Below are positions 1 through 9,300 of a stretch of DNA of 64,000 nucleotides, one piece after another. The position numbers and the translations under genes were made by a program. Origin of the DNA: Oscillospiraceae bacterium (GTDB lineage: Bacteria > Bacillota > Clostridia > Oscillospirales > Oscillospiraceae); contig SVMK01000001.1 in NCBI GenBank assembly GCA_015067465.1, forward strand, positions 1 through 64,000. The letters run 5' to 3'. Below the pieces are notes generated by a model. It was given only the letters and a program-made list of their open reading frames with translations, did no database searches and had not been told where the DNA came from. How positions within the stretch are numbered: position 1 is the first letter of the stretch; each line of letters opens with the position of its first letter.

Positions 1-1
1 G

Positions 2-1183
2 GCGGGACTGCAGCAGGCAAAGAGCATGAATCCTGTGATGGTGCTCGACGAGATCGATAAACTCGGCAGCGATTATCGCGGCGATCCGTCCGCGGCCCTG
101 CTCGAAGCGCTCGACAGCGAGCAAAACGGCAGCTTCCGTGACCACTTCCTTGAAATTCCGATCGACCTTGGCGATGTGTTCTTTATCACCACGGCCAACA
201 CAACCGATACCATTCCGAGAGCGCTGCTTGACCGCATGGAAGTGATTGAGCTTGGCAGCTACACCGATGAGGAAAAACTGCAGATTGCCAAGCGCCATCT
301 TCTGCCGAAGCAGCGGAAAAAGCACGGTCTGACCGCGGCGAAGCTCAAAGTCAGCGACGATGCCGTCCGTGAGATCGTGGCGGACTACACCCGCGAATCC
401 GGCGTTCGCGTGCTCGAGCGCGAAATTGCGGCGCTTTGCCGCAAAACCGCGCGCGCCGTTGCGGCGGGCGAGAAGAAATCCGTTTCCGTCCGCGCGGGAC
501 AGCTTGAGCAGTATCTGGGCGTTGCAAAATACCGCGAAACACGTCTTTATCCCAAAGATGAGGTCGGTCTGGTGCGCGGTTTGGCCTGGACCAGCGTGGG
601 CGGTGAAGTGCTCGACGTTGAAGCCACGGTGATGGACGGCACGGGCAAGCTGGAGCTTACGGGCAATCTGGGCGATGTGATGAAAGAATCTGCCCATGCC
701 GCCGTCAGCTACATCCGCACGCGCTGTGCCGCGCTCGGCATTGACGCGGAGTTTTATAAAACCAAGGACATTCATGTCCACTTCCCCGAGGGGGCCGTAC
801 CCAAGGACGGACCCAGCGCAGGTATCACCATCTGCATCGCGGTGATCTCCGCGCTGACGTCGCTGCCGGTGCGCCGCGACCTTGCCATGACCGGCGAGAT
901 CAGCCTGCGCGGCCGTATTATGCCGATCGGCGGACTGAAGGAGAAAACCATGGCGGCCTACCGCGCGGGAATCCGCACGGTGATTATCCCGAAGGAAAAC
1001 GAGAAGGATCTTGCAGACATTGATCCCACCGTGCGCGCAGCGCTGAACTTTGTGTCTGCCGACCATGTGGACAGAATACTGGATATTGCGCTGGTGCGCG
1101 CAGGCGCAGCCGAAGAGCTTGCTGCCGGCATCATCCCGGCGGCTGAAGCGCGAGAGCACGCGCAGCACGGGATTCGCCAGTGA
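2..1183 (+). CDS. lon: ATP-dependent protease Lon, C-terminal part (5' truncated by window)
   Basis: Reading frame open from base 2; [29 protein letters not shown] motif and [11 protein letters not shown] catalytic Ser motif. Confidence 0.97.
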   Translation, partial: AGLQQAKSMNPVMVLDEIDKLGSDYRGDPSAALLEALDSEQNGSFRDHFLEIPIDLGDVFFITTANTTDTIPRALLDRMEVIELGSYTDEEKLQIAKRHLLPKQRKKHGLTAAKLKVSDDAVREIVADYTRESGVRVLEREIAALCRKTARAVAAGEKKSVSVRAGQLEQYLGVAKYRETRLYPKDEVGLVRGLAWTSVGGEVLDVEATVMDGTGKLELTGNLGDVMKESAHAAVSYIRTRCAALGIDAEFYKTKDIHVHFPEGAVPKDGPSAGITICIAVISALTSLPVRRDLAMTGEISLRGRIMPIGGLKEKTMAAYRAGIRTVIIPKENEKDLADIDPTVRAALNFVSADHVDRILDIALVRAGAAEELAAGIIPAAEAREHAQHGIRQ

Positions 1184-1199
1184 GCCGGAGAGAATCGCC

Positions 1200-1781
1200 A
1201 TGAATACTCAAAACGTTGAATTTATCAAGTCCGCGGTGTCAACTGCGGCGTTTATCCGTGACGGCAGACCCACCATTGTGTTTTCCGGCAAGAGCAATGT
1301 CGGAAAAAGCTCCGTGATCAACCGTCTGCTCAACCGCAAAAACTTTGCCCGCGTTGGCGAACAGCCCGGCAAAACCGTTCACATCAATTATTTCCTCATT
1401 GACAAAACGGCGTATTTTGTTGATCTACCCGGTTACGGCTACGCCAAAGTTGCCAAGAGCGAACGTGCGCGCTGGGGCGCGCTGATGGAGGAGTTTTTTG
1501 CGGAGGAAGGCCTGATCACGCTTGGCGTGATGATTGTTGACGCGCGCCACAAGCCCACGGCGGACGACGTGACGATGGCGGAATGGTTCAAAGCCAGCGG
1601 CTGCCCTACGGTGATCGTGGCAAACAAGCTCGACAAACTGAAAAAAAGCGAGATTGAGCCGAATATGGCGCTGATCCGCGAAACGCTCGGCATGGATGAG
1701 CGCTATCCGCTGATTCCGTTTTCTGCCGAAAAGGGAACGGGACGCGAGCTTTTGCTCGGCGAAATATTGAAATATTGCTGA
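1200..1781 (+). CDS. engB: Ribosome biogenesis GTP-binding protein EngB/YsxC
   Basis: MNTQNVEFIKSAVS...FSGKSNVGKSSVINRLLNRK, DLPGYGYAKV, NKLDK; directly after lon. Confidence 0.95.
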   Translation: MNTQNVEFIKSAVSTAAFIRDGRPTIVFSGKSNVGKSSVINRLLNRKNFARVGEQPGKTVHINYFLIDKTAYFVDLPGYGYAKVAKSERARWGALMEEFFAEEGLITLGVMIVDARHKPTADDVTMAEWFKASGCPTVIVANKLDKLKKSEIEPNMALIRETLGMDERYPLIPFSAEKGTGRELLLGEILKYC

Positions 1782-1788
1782 ACCGAAG

Positions 1789-1825
1789 AAAAACCGGCTT
1801 GTGCCATGTGCATGAGCCGGTTTTT
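1789..1825 (+). terminator. Rho-independent terminator after engB
   Basis: AAAAACCGGCT / AGCCGGTTTTT stem with T-run. Confidence 0.8.
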
Positions 1826-1885
1826 GCCGTGCGTTTGGGTTTGCGCGGCGGTGTGCGGTTTCGGGTGATTACGGCGGTGCTGTTC

Positions 1886-1914
1886 TTGCAATTTGCAGGA
1901 AACGCTGTTATAAT
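1886..1914 (+). promoter_or_regulatory. Sigma-A type promoter for scpA operon
   Basis: TTGCAA - 17 nt - TATAAT. Confidence 0.75.
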
Positions 1915-1956
1915 CTGAAAAAGATATTTTGATGATGAGTCAGGGCTTGTTTGCTT

Positions 1957-2763
1957 ATGGAACTGGAACCCACATACCATCTTGAGGGCATCATCCATTC
2001 CAAAGAGGAAATGGAGGACTTTGAAGGTCCGCTGAATGTAATTTTGATGCTCCTGAGCAAAAACAAAATAGAAATCCGCGACATACAGATCTCTGTGATT
2101 CTTGAGCAGTATCTCGCCTATCTCGACGAGATGAAGGCCATGGACCTGGAGATTGCCAGCGAATTTGTGCAGATGGCGTCGCATTTGCTGTATATCAAAA
2201 CGCGAACCCTGCTTGCAAGCGACGAGGAAGCCGTGGACGAACTGCAGCTGCTGATCAGTTCGCTTGAGCAGATCAAAGCGCGCGATGCTTATACCGCGGT
2301 GAAGGAAGTTTGCCCGGCGCTGCTGCGTGCTTCCGAGCAGGGCATGCTGTTTCACGCCAAGCAGCCGGAGCAGCTGCCAATGATGCGGGAATACCGCTAT
2401 CAGCATGAGCCGTGGGAACTGCTGCAGTCGATGGCGGATGTGCTGCGCCGCAGCCGCACCGCGCTCGATGAGCAAAGCGAGCAGCAAAGCGTGCGGCGCC
2501 GCATCGTGCCGAAGCGAATCGTTTACAACGTGCGCGAGAAATCCCGCGAAATTCTGCGCCGCCTGTGCGCCTGCGGACAGCTGACGCTGCGCGATTTTTA
2601 CGCGGCGAGCCGCAGCCGCAGCGAAGTGGTGGCAACTTTTGTGTCCGTGCTGGAACTTTGCAGCCTTGGACATATCCGCCTTACAAAAGCGGGCGATGAG
2701 CTGCAGGTGCGCTATGTAGGCGAAGAGAATATAGAAAAAATCATCGAGAGCATCGGTGAATAA
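1957..2763 (+). CDS. scpA: Segregation and condensation protein A
   Basis: Y-LEGIIHSKEEMEDFEGPLNVILMLLSKNKIEIRDIQI, followed by scpB. Confidence 0.95.
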   Translation: MELEPTYHLEGIIHSKEEMEDFEGPLNVILMLLSKNKIEIRDIQISVILEQYLAYLDEMKAMDLEIASEFVQMASHLLYIKTRTLLASDEEAVDELQLLISSLEQIKARDAYTAVKEVCPALLRASEQGMLFHAKQPEQLPMMREYRYQHEPWELLQSMADVLRRSRTALDEQSEQQSVRRRIVPKRIVYNVREKSREILRRLCACGQLTLRDFYAASRSRSEVVATFVSVLELCSLGHIRLTKAGDELQVRYVGEENIEKIIESIGE

Positions 2764-2778
2764 ATAAGGATAGTACTT

Positions 2779-3390
2779 ATGGGAAATAATGAGATTGCCG
2801 CAGCTGTGGAAGCAATACTGTTTGCCTCCGGCGAGCCCGTTCCGGCCGATCGCATTGCCATTGTCCTCGGTGTGGAGCTGAGCGATGTGCTGGCGGCGGC
2901 GGAAAACCTGAAAGAAGATTACATTGCACGCGAGAGCGGCATCCGGTTGCTGCGCATGGAAGATAAGCTGCAGCTTTGCTCCGCGCCGCTCTATTCCCAG
3001 ACGATCACGATGGCGCTGGAGCAGCGCAAGCCGCCGCGCCTTTCTCCCGCTGCGCTGGAGGTGCTTGCCATTGTGGCCTATTTCCAGCCGGTTACAAGGG
3101 CGTACATCGATCAGGTTCGCGGGGTGGACAGCTCCTACACTGTCGGCGTTTTGACCGAGCGCGGTTTGATTGAGCCGTGCGGCAGACTGGATGTGCCCGG
3201 ACGTCCCACGCTTTACGGCACAAGCGAAGTGTTTCTGCGAACGATGAATATTTCGTCGCTGGACCAACTGCCTGCCCTGCCTGACGTCGCCACGGATGAG
3301 GGCGTGATTGCGCTGCAGAATAAGATCGAGCAGCTGCAGTCCGGCGTTTTGGAAGGTCAGATCAGCCTTTCCGATACGGAGCAGGGCTGA
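2779..3390 (+). CDS. scpB: Segregation and condensation protein B
   Basis: EAILFASGEPVPADRIA...LEVLAIVAYFQPVTRAYIDQVRGVDSS, GRPTLYGTS. Confidence 0.96.
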   Translation: MGNNEIAAAVEAILFASGEPVPADRIAIVLGVELSDVLAAAENLKEDYIARESGIRLLRMEDKLQLCSAPLYSQTITMALEQRKPPRLSPAALEVLAIVAYFQPVTRAYIDQVRGVDSSYTVGVLTERGLIEPCGRLDVPGRPTLYGTSEVFLRTMNISSLDQLPALPDVATDEGVIALQNKIEQLQSGVLEGQISLSDTEQG

Positions 3391-3429
3391 GAATATACGA
3401 AGCGCATCTGAAGAAAGGGGAGTGGGTGC

Positions 3430-4053
3430 TTGCTTGGCTGGATCATTGCAATTGTGATTGTGCTGCTGGTGCTGATTCTCCCGGTTGGCGTGAGCGCAGC
3501 GTATGATGACAACGGATTTTTGCTTCACCTGAAGCTCGGTGTGCTGAAAATCCGATTGCTTCCACGGCGGGAAAAAAGCAGGCCGAAACGCAAACGCCGC
3601 GCCAAAGAACCTGCGCAGCCGAAGGAAAAACAAAAGAAGGAAAAACAGCGGCTGCGGCTTCGCGATATCCGCGAGCTGCTGCGGATCGTACTGCGTGCGC
3701 TTCACCGTTTGCGCGTGCATCTGAGCGTGGATGTTCTGCGCCTTTATATCACGGTTGCCGGAGACGATCCTTACGACACGGTTCGGCTCTATGGCGCGGT
3801 GAACGCAGGACTTGGCATTATGCTTGCGGAACTGCACAAGGTGCTGAAAATCCGCGACGAAGATGTTGCTGCGGACCTTGATCTGGAAGCGCAGCAGCTT
3901 CAAATTACAGCGAAAATTACTGCAACGCTGCAGATTTGGGAAATACTATTGATTGGCGTCTGCACCGCAGCGGCGCTGCTTGCGTGGCACATCCGCCGCA
4001 AAAAGCAGGATAAAGCCGCGCGCGAGTGCACGAGCGGAAAGGAACAAGAATGA
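3430..4053 (+). CDS. DUF2953-type membrane protein
   Basis: N-terminal TM, basic linker, GAVNAGLGIMLAELHKVLKI; between scpB and gerW as in other Clostridia. Confidence 0.75.
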   Translation: MLGWIIAIVIVLLVLILPVGVSAAYDDNGFLLHLKLGVLKIRLLPRREKSRPKRKRRAKEPAQPKEKQKKEKQRLRLRDIRELLRIVLRALHRLRVHLSVDVLRLYITVAGDDPYDTVRLYGAVNAGLGIMLAELHKVLKIRDEDVAADLDLEAQQLQITAKITATLQIWEILLIGVCTAAALLAWHIRRKKQDKAARECTSGKEQE

Positions 4054-4430
4054 TGGAGAACAACAATATCGGAAATCTGATGGATATTACAATGAGCAAA
4101 ATGCGTGAGATGGTGGATGTGGACACGGTTGTCGGCTCTCCCATCACCACGCCGGACGGCATCACGGTGATCCCCGTCAGCCGCGTCAGCTACGCTTTTG
4201 CTTCCGGCGGCAGCGATTTCCACGCAAAGGAAAAGCCCGGCTTCGGCGGCGGAAACGGCGCCGGCGTGAAGATCGAGCCGATCGGTTTTCTTGTGGTGAA
4301 AGACGGCAATGTTCGCATGATGAGCATCACGCCGCCCGCTGTGAACACTGTGGACCGCATCATTGAGAAAGCACCTGAACTGATTGATACCTTTGAGGAA
4401 TTCCTCAGCAAGCAGAAAAAGGATAAGTAA
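4050..4430 (+). CDS. gerW: GerW/YtfJ family sporulation protein
   Basis: MDITMSKMREMVDVDTVVGSPITTPDGITVIPVSRVSYAFASGGSDF. Confidence 0.93.
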   Translation: MMENNNIGNLMDITMSKMREMVDVDTVVGSPITTPDGITVIPVSRVSYAFASGGSDFHAKEKPGFGGGNGAGVKIEPIGFLVVKDGNVRMMSITPPAVNTVDRIIEKAPELIDTFEEFLSKQKKDK

Positions 4431-4498
4431 GGCATAATTGCAGCCGCATCGGCCAATAATAAGCACTACCCAAACGATCATCAGGGTGGTGCTTTATT

Positions 4499-5626
4499 TT
4501 GAAACGAACGACTACAATTTTGCTGACGCTGCTGGTGCTTATGCTCGGCGTGGTTCCGGCCTCGGCTTACGAATACAGCGCGGAAGCGATGATTTTGTAT
4601 GAGCCGCGCAGCGGCACTGTGCTGTATGAAAAGAATGCGGACGCACGCTTGCCGATTGCGAGCACGACAAAAATCATGACGGCGCTGGTTGTGCTGGAAA
4701 ACTGTGCGCCGGATGAACCGGTGAACGTAACGGCGGCGCACGCCGCGGTGGAAGGATCTTCCATGTATCTGCGTCCCGGCGGGGAATACAGCGTGGACGA
4801 TTTGCTGTATGGGCTGATGCTTGCATCAGGCAACGATGCGGCGCTGGCACTGGCTGAGCACACTGCAGGCAGCGTGGAAGCGTTTGCGGCGCTGATGAAT
4901 GAAAAATGTGCATCTCTCGGTCTGGAAAACACGCATTTCGACAATCCCCACGGGCTTGACAGCGAAACGCACTATTCTTCCGCCCGCGATATGGCGTGCA
5001 TCACTGCCTGCGCGATGGAGCGCGAGGACTTCTGCCGCTATTTCGCAACGGAGCGAAAATGTGTTCGCGGAATAACTTATGTAAACCACAATAAGCTGCT
5101 GCGCAGCTGCGATGGCTGTCTGGGCGGAAAAACCGGCTACACGCGCAGCGCGGGGCGCAGCTTGGTGTCGTGCGTGGAGCAGGACGGGATGCGCCTGATT
5201 TGCGTAACGCTGCGCGACCCGTGCGACTGGGACGACCATCAGCACTGCTACGATGCGGCTTTTGCCGATTACTATTATGTACCGATGCCGGAAGAGCGCT
5301 GGCGCAGCATTGCGGTGCTGTCCGGCGCGGACGAACAGGTTGCGCTGCGCTGCAGCGCCGGCGGCCTTGTTGTGCCGAAAGATGCGGTTGTTACGCTGGA
5401 TGTGCGGCTGCCGCGGTTTGTGTTTGCGCCGGTGTCGGCCGGAGCGGAGCTCGGCAGCGTAACGGTGGCGGTTGACGGCGAAACGGTGTATACAGCGCCG
5501 GTTTACAGCGAGCGCACTGTGGTGCTTAACGAAGGAGAATTGCTTTCGCCGTGGGAGCGGTTCGGCCGACGATGGAAAGCAATGTGCGCTGCGGGATTTG
5601 TGCAGAAAACGGTGTGGAGCGCATGA
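4499..5626 (+). CDS. dacF: D-alanyl-D-alanine carboxypeptidase (DacF-like), TTG start
   Basis: Signal peptide; SxxK (STTK), SxN (SGN), KTG (GGKTGYT) motifs. Confidence 0.92.
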   Translation: MKRTTTILLTLLVLMLGVVPASAYEYSAEAMILYEPRSGTVLYEKNADARLPIASTTKIMTALVVLENCAPDEPVNVTAAHAAVEGSSMYLRPGGEYSVDDLLYGLMLASGNDAALALAEHTAGSVEAFAALMNEKCASLGLENTHFDNPHGLDSETHYSSARDMACITACAMEREDFCRYFATERKCVRGITYVNHNKLLRSCDGCLGGKTGYTRSAGRSLVSCVEQDGMRLICVTLRDPCDWDDHQHCYDAAFADYYYVPMPEERWRSIAVLSGADEQVALRCSAGGLVVPKDAVVTLDVRLPRFVFAPVSAGAELGSVTVAVDGETVYTAPVYSERTVVLNEGELLSPWERFGRRWKAMCAAGFVQKTVWSA

Positions 5627-5664
5627 CGCTTCGCGCCGCCCAATCTTGAAAGGGAGATACCGCG

Positions 5665-6360
5665 ATGAAAGGACGCCTGCAAAAGATTATATCCGCAGCC
5701 GGTGCTGCATCGCGCCGCGCGGCGGAAGAGATGATTGCTGCGGGGCGTGTGCGCGTCAACGGTGCGGTGGCGGTTCCGGGGCAAAGCGCCGATACGGACA
5801 CGGATGTGATCAGCATCGACGGCGTGCCGCTGCGCCTCAGCGGCGTACATACCTACGTTATGCTGCATAAGCCGCGCGGCTTTGTGACAACGCTGCACGA
5901 CGAAAAGGGTCGGCGTACGGTTGCTGAGCTTGTGAGGATTGAGGGGCGGCGCTTGTATCCTGTCGGAAGGCTGGATATGTATTCGGAGGGGCTGCTTTTG
6001 ATGACCGATGACGGCGACTTTGCCAATGCCGTGATGCATCCGCGCGGGGAGGTTGAAAAGGTTTACCGCACGCATGTGCGCGGCGATGTGGCAGCGGCGC
6101 TTCCGATTTTGACGGCGGCGATGGAGATTGACGGCTACCGCATCCGCCCCGCGAAGGTGAACGTGCTGGGTGAAGAGCTTCTTGAAATCACCATCCATGA
6201 AGGCCGCAACCGGCAGGTGAGAAAAATGTGCGAGGCGGCAGGACTGAAAGTGGAGCGCCTTGTCCGCGTTGCGGAAGGCCCGCTGCGGCTTGGAAATCTG
6301 CCGCTGGGTAAATGGCGGCATCTGACGGAAAATGAAATCGAAATGCTGAAGCATTCGTAA
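5665..6360 (+). CDS. Pseudouridine synthase (RluB/RsuA family)
   Basis: S4 domain MKGRLQKIISAAGAASRRAAEEMI; GRLDMYSEGLLLMTDDG; EGRNRQVRKM. Confidence 0.94.
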   Translation: MKGRLQKIISAAGAASRRAAEEMIAAGRVRVNGAVAVPGQSADTDTDVISIDGVPLRLSGVHTYVMLHKPRGFVTTLHDEKGRRTVAELVRIEGRRLYPVGRLDMYSEGLLLMTDDGDFANAVMHPRGEVEKVYRTHVRGDVAAALPILTAAMEIDGYRIRPAKVNVLGEELLEITIHEGRNRQVRKMCEAAGLKVERLVRVAEGPLRLGNLPLGKWRHLTENEIEMLKHS

Positions 6361-6368
6361 TATTGCCG

Positions 6369-6397
6369 AAAACAGCGCGGATTTCCGCGCTGTTTTT
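6369..6397 (+). terminator. Terminator after pseudouridine synthase gene
   Basis: AAAACAGCGCGG ATTT CCGCGCTGTTTT plus T-run. Confidence 0.85.
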
Positions 6398-6426
6398 CTT
6401 AAAATGAAATTTTTGTAAGAATGAAC

Positions 6427-6455
6427 TTGCATTTTTGGCGCAGTGCAGATACAAT
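6427..6455 (+). promoter_or_regulatory. Sigma-A type promoter for rpiR-family gene
   Basis: TTGCAT - 17 nt - TACAAT. Confidence 0.7.
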
Positions 6456-6520
6456 GATGTTTGCGCTGCGTGCCACGTGACATGCGGGCGATACCGATTC
6501 AGCGAGAGGTTTGTTTGATT

Positions 6521-7381
6521 ATGGAACGGGATATTCTTGCGCTGCTGTCCAGAGGTGAGGGATTCTCCAAGGGGCAAAGGCGAATTGCGGCTTTTATACT
6601 TGAAAACTATGAGAAAGCGGCCTTTATGACCGCCGGCAAGCTCGGCCAGACAGTTGGCGTGAGCGAATCCACCGTTGTGCGTTTTGCGAGCGAACTCGGC
6701 TATGACGGGTATCCCGGTATGCGCAAGGCTTTGCAGGAGATGATCCGCTCGCGCCTCACAAGCGTGCAGCGCATTGAGGTTGCGCGCGAAACGATGGACG
6801 AGAACAATGTGCTGGAGTCCGTTTTGATGACGGATATGGAAAAGCTGCAGATTACGCTCAATGAGTGTGACCGCGAAAGCTTCAACACGGCTGTGGATTT
6901 GATCCTCAATGCCGGACATATCTACATTGTCGGCATGCGATCCTCCACATGTCTGGCGAACTTTCTCGGCTTTTATCTCAACCTTCTGCTGGAAAATGTG
7001 CACATCATTCAGGACACCGCTGTGAGCGAGGTTTATGAGCAGATTATCCGCATTCGAGAGGGCGACGTTTTTATCGGCATCAGCTATCCGCGCTATTCCA
7101 GCCGCACGGTGCGCGCCATGAAATTTGCAAAGAGCAGCGGCGCGAAGGTGATTGGCATCACGGACGGGAATTCTTCGCCCTTTGCCGAAATTGCCGATAC
7201 GCTGCTTTATGCGAAAAGCGATATGGTTTCCTTTCTGGATTCGCTTGTTGCGCCGCTGAGCCTGATCAACGCACTGATCGTTTCCGTCGGCATCCGCAGC
7301 AAGGAGAATATTTCCGATACGTTCAAGCGCCTGGAAACTATCTGGGCCGATTATGATGTCTATGAGCACGCGGAGGGTTGA
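6521..7381 (+). CDS. MurR/RpiR family transcriptional regulator
   Basis: HTH_6 N-term (FSKGQRRIAAFILENYEKAAFMTAGKLGQTVGVSESTVVRFASELGYDGYPGM) plus SIS domain. Confidence 0.92.
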   Translation: MERDILALLSRGEGFSKGQRRIAAFILENYEKAAFMTAGKLGQTVGVSESTVVRFASELGYDGYPGMRKALQEMIRSRLTSVQRIEVARETMDENNVLESVLMTDMEKLQITLNECDRESFNTAVDLILNAGHIYIVGMRSSTCLANFLGFYLNLLLENVHIIQDTAVSEVYEQIIRIREGDVFIGISYPRYSSRTVRAMKFAKSSGAKVIGITDGNSSPFAEIADTLLYAKSDMVSFLDSLVAPLSLINALIVSVGIRSKENISDTFKRLETIWADYDVYEHAEG

Positions 7382-8594
7382 TGCGGTCGTTGTCGGCGGC
7401 GGCGCGGCGGGGCTGATGGCGGCGATTACGGCGGCGGAGCGCGGCAGAAGCGTTCTGCTGGTGGAGCATGAAAAATTTGTCGGGAAAAAGCTGAGAATCA
7501 CGGGCAAGGGACGCTGCAATGTTTTCAATATGTGCGATGTGAAAACCTTTCTGCGCAATGTGCCCGGCAATCCGAAATTTCTCTACGGTGCGCTCAACCG
7601 ATTCACGCCCGAGGACACCGCGGCTTTTTTTGAAGAGAGCGGAGTGCCACTCAAAACCGAGCGGGGCAATCGTGTGTTTCCGGTTTCGGACAATGCCCAC
7701 GATGTTGCAAATGCGCTGGAAAAGCGGCTTCGCCGCGCAGGCGCGAAGATTGCAATCGAAAACGCGGAGGAGATCCTTGTGCGGGACGGTGCGGTTGCCG
7801 GCGTGCGTACGGATGCGGGCGTGATCGAATGCGAAAGCATTCTGATTGCAACGGGCGGCATTTCTTATCCGCTGACCGGTTCCACGGGCGACGGAATCCG
7901 ATTTGCCCGCGATTTGGGCCACACAATCACGCCGCTGCGCCCTTCGCTTGTGCCGCTGGAGTCCGACGCGGACTACTGTGCGCAGATGCAGGGGTTTTCG
8001 CTGAAAAACGTGACGCTCACCGCATACGACGGCAGCGGAAAAGAAATTTTCAGCGAACTGGGTGAGATGATGTTTACCCATTTCGGCGTTACCGGGCCGC
8101 TGGTGCTTTCGGCCAGCGCGCATATGCGCGATTTTGAAACGCAGCAGTACCGCCTGGAAATTGACCTGAAGCCGGGGCTCGACGAAAAGAAACTGGATGC
8201 GCGCCTGCTGCGCGACTTTGAGAAATATAAAAACCGCGATTTTGCAAATGCGCTGTGCGACCTTGCGGGACGAACGATGATCCCGGTGCTCGTAAAGCTC
8301 TCCGGCATACCGGAGGATACCAAAGTGAATTCCGTCACGCGCGAGCAGCGCATGGAATTGCTGCACCTGTTGAAGGCGTTTCCGGTGCCGGTTCGCGGTC
8401 CGCGTCCCGTTGCGGAAGCGATTGTGACCTCCGGCGGTGTGGATGTGCGCGAGGTGGACCCGCGCAGTATGATGAGCAAGCTGGTTTCCGGTCTGTTTTT
8501 TGCAGGAGAAGTTCTGGATGTGGACGCTTACACGGGCGGCTTCAATCTGCAGATCGCGTGGTCTACGGGGCGGCTGGCAGGAAGCAATCTCTGA
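7353..8594 (+). CDS. HI0933/YhiN family NAD(P)/FAD-dependent oxidoreductase
   Basis: VVGGGAAGLMAAITAAERG; GKKLRITGKGRCNVFN; C-term LFFAGEVLDVDAYTGGFNLQIAWSTG. Confidence 0.93.
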   Translation: MMSMSTRRVDAVVVGGGAAGLMAAITAAERGRSVLLVEHEKFVGKKLRITGKGRCNVFNMCDVKTFLRNVPGNPKFLYGALNRFTPEDTAAFFEESGVPLKTERGNRVFPVSDNAHDVANALEKRLRRAGAKIAIENAEEILVRDGAVAGVRTDAGVIECESILIATGGISYPLTGSTGDGIRFARDLGHTITPLRPSLVPLESDADYCAQMQGFSLKNVTLTAYDGSGKEIFSELGEMMFTHFGVTGPLVLSASAHMRDFETQQYRLEIDLKPGLDEKKLDARLLRDFEKYKNRDFANALCDLAGRTMIPVLVKLSGIPEDTKVNSVTREQRMELLHLLKAFPVPVRGPRPVAEAIVTSGGVDVREVDPRSMMSKLVSGLFFAGEVLDVDAYTGGFNLQIAWSTGRLAGSNL

Positions 8595-8619
8595 TAAAAC
8601 TGGAGTTGAACGATTGAAT

Positions 8620-9300
8620 ATGAGTAACTATATTTCTGTGGCAATCGACGGGCCGTCCGGCGCCGGAAAGAGCACCATCGCGCGTGCGATTGCCGAAAAA
8701 CTCGGATATATTTATGTGGACACCGGTGCGATTTACCGCACGGTGGGACTCGCAGCGCAGCATGCCGGTATCGGCTCAAAGGATGCTGCCGCGGTGGTGG
8801 CGCTGCTGCCGGAGCTTTGCATTGACATTGCTTACGACAGCGAGGGCGTGCAGCGTATGCTGCTCAACGGCCGGGATGTTTCCGCGGAAATCCGCACGCC
8901 GACCAGCTCGATTTATGCCTCCGATGTTTCCGCAATTCCGGAGGTGCGCGCGTTTTTGATGGATATGCAGCGCAATCTTGCGATCAGTCATGATGTGATT
9001 ATGGACGGGCGCGATATCGGAACGGTTGTGCTGCCGAACGCGGATGTGAAGATTTTTATGACGGCAACGGCCGAGGTGCGTGCGCAGCGCCGCTTTCTGG
9101 AGCTGAGACAAAAGGGGATGGAAACCCCTTATGAGGAGATTTTGCGCGACATTCAATACCGCGACAGCCAGGATTCCACCCGCGCCGCGGCACCGCTGAA
9201 GCCTGCGGAGGACGCCGTGCATCTGGACACCAGCGAGCTGGGCTTTGACGCGTGCGTGGACGCGGTTGCAAAGCTCATCGCGGAGCGCACCGGAAGATGA
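8620..9300 (+). CDS. cmk: Cytidylate kinase
   Basis: VAIDGPSGAGKSTIARAIAEKLGYIYVDTGAIYRTVG; MDGRDIGTVVLPNADVKIFMTA. Confidence 0.97.
   Translation: MSNYISVAIDGPSGAGKSTIARAIAEKLGYIYVDTGAIYRTVGLAAQHAGIGSKDAAAVVALLPELCIDIAYDSEGVQRMLLNGRDVSAEIRTPTSSIYASDVSAIPEVRAFLMDMQRNLAISHDVIMDGRDIGTVVLPNADVKIFMTATAEVRAQRRFLELRQKGMETPYEEILRDIQYRDSQDSTRAAAPLKPAEDAVHLDTSELGFDACVDAVAKLIAERTGR

Noticed and set aside
1606-3903. 765-aa minus-strand ORF
   Set aside because: Antisense shadow of scpA/scpB/DUF2953; composition biased (H/Q/R rich), no recognisable domain, spans several well-supported + strand genes
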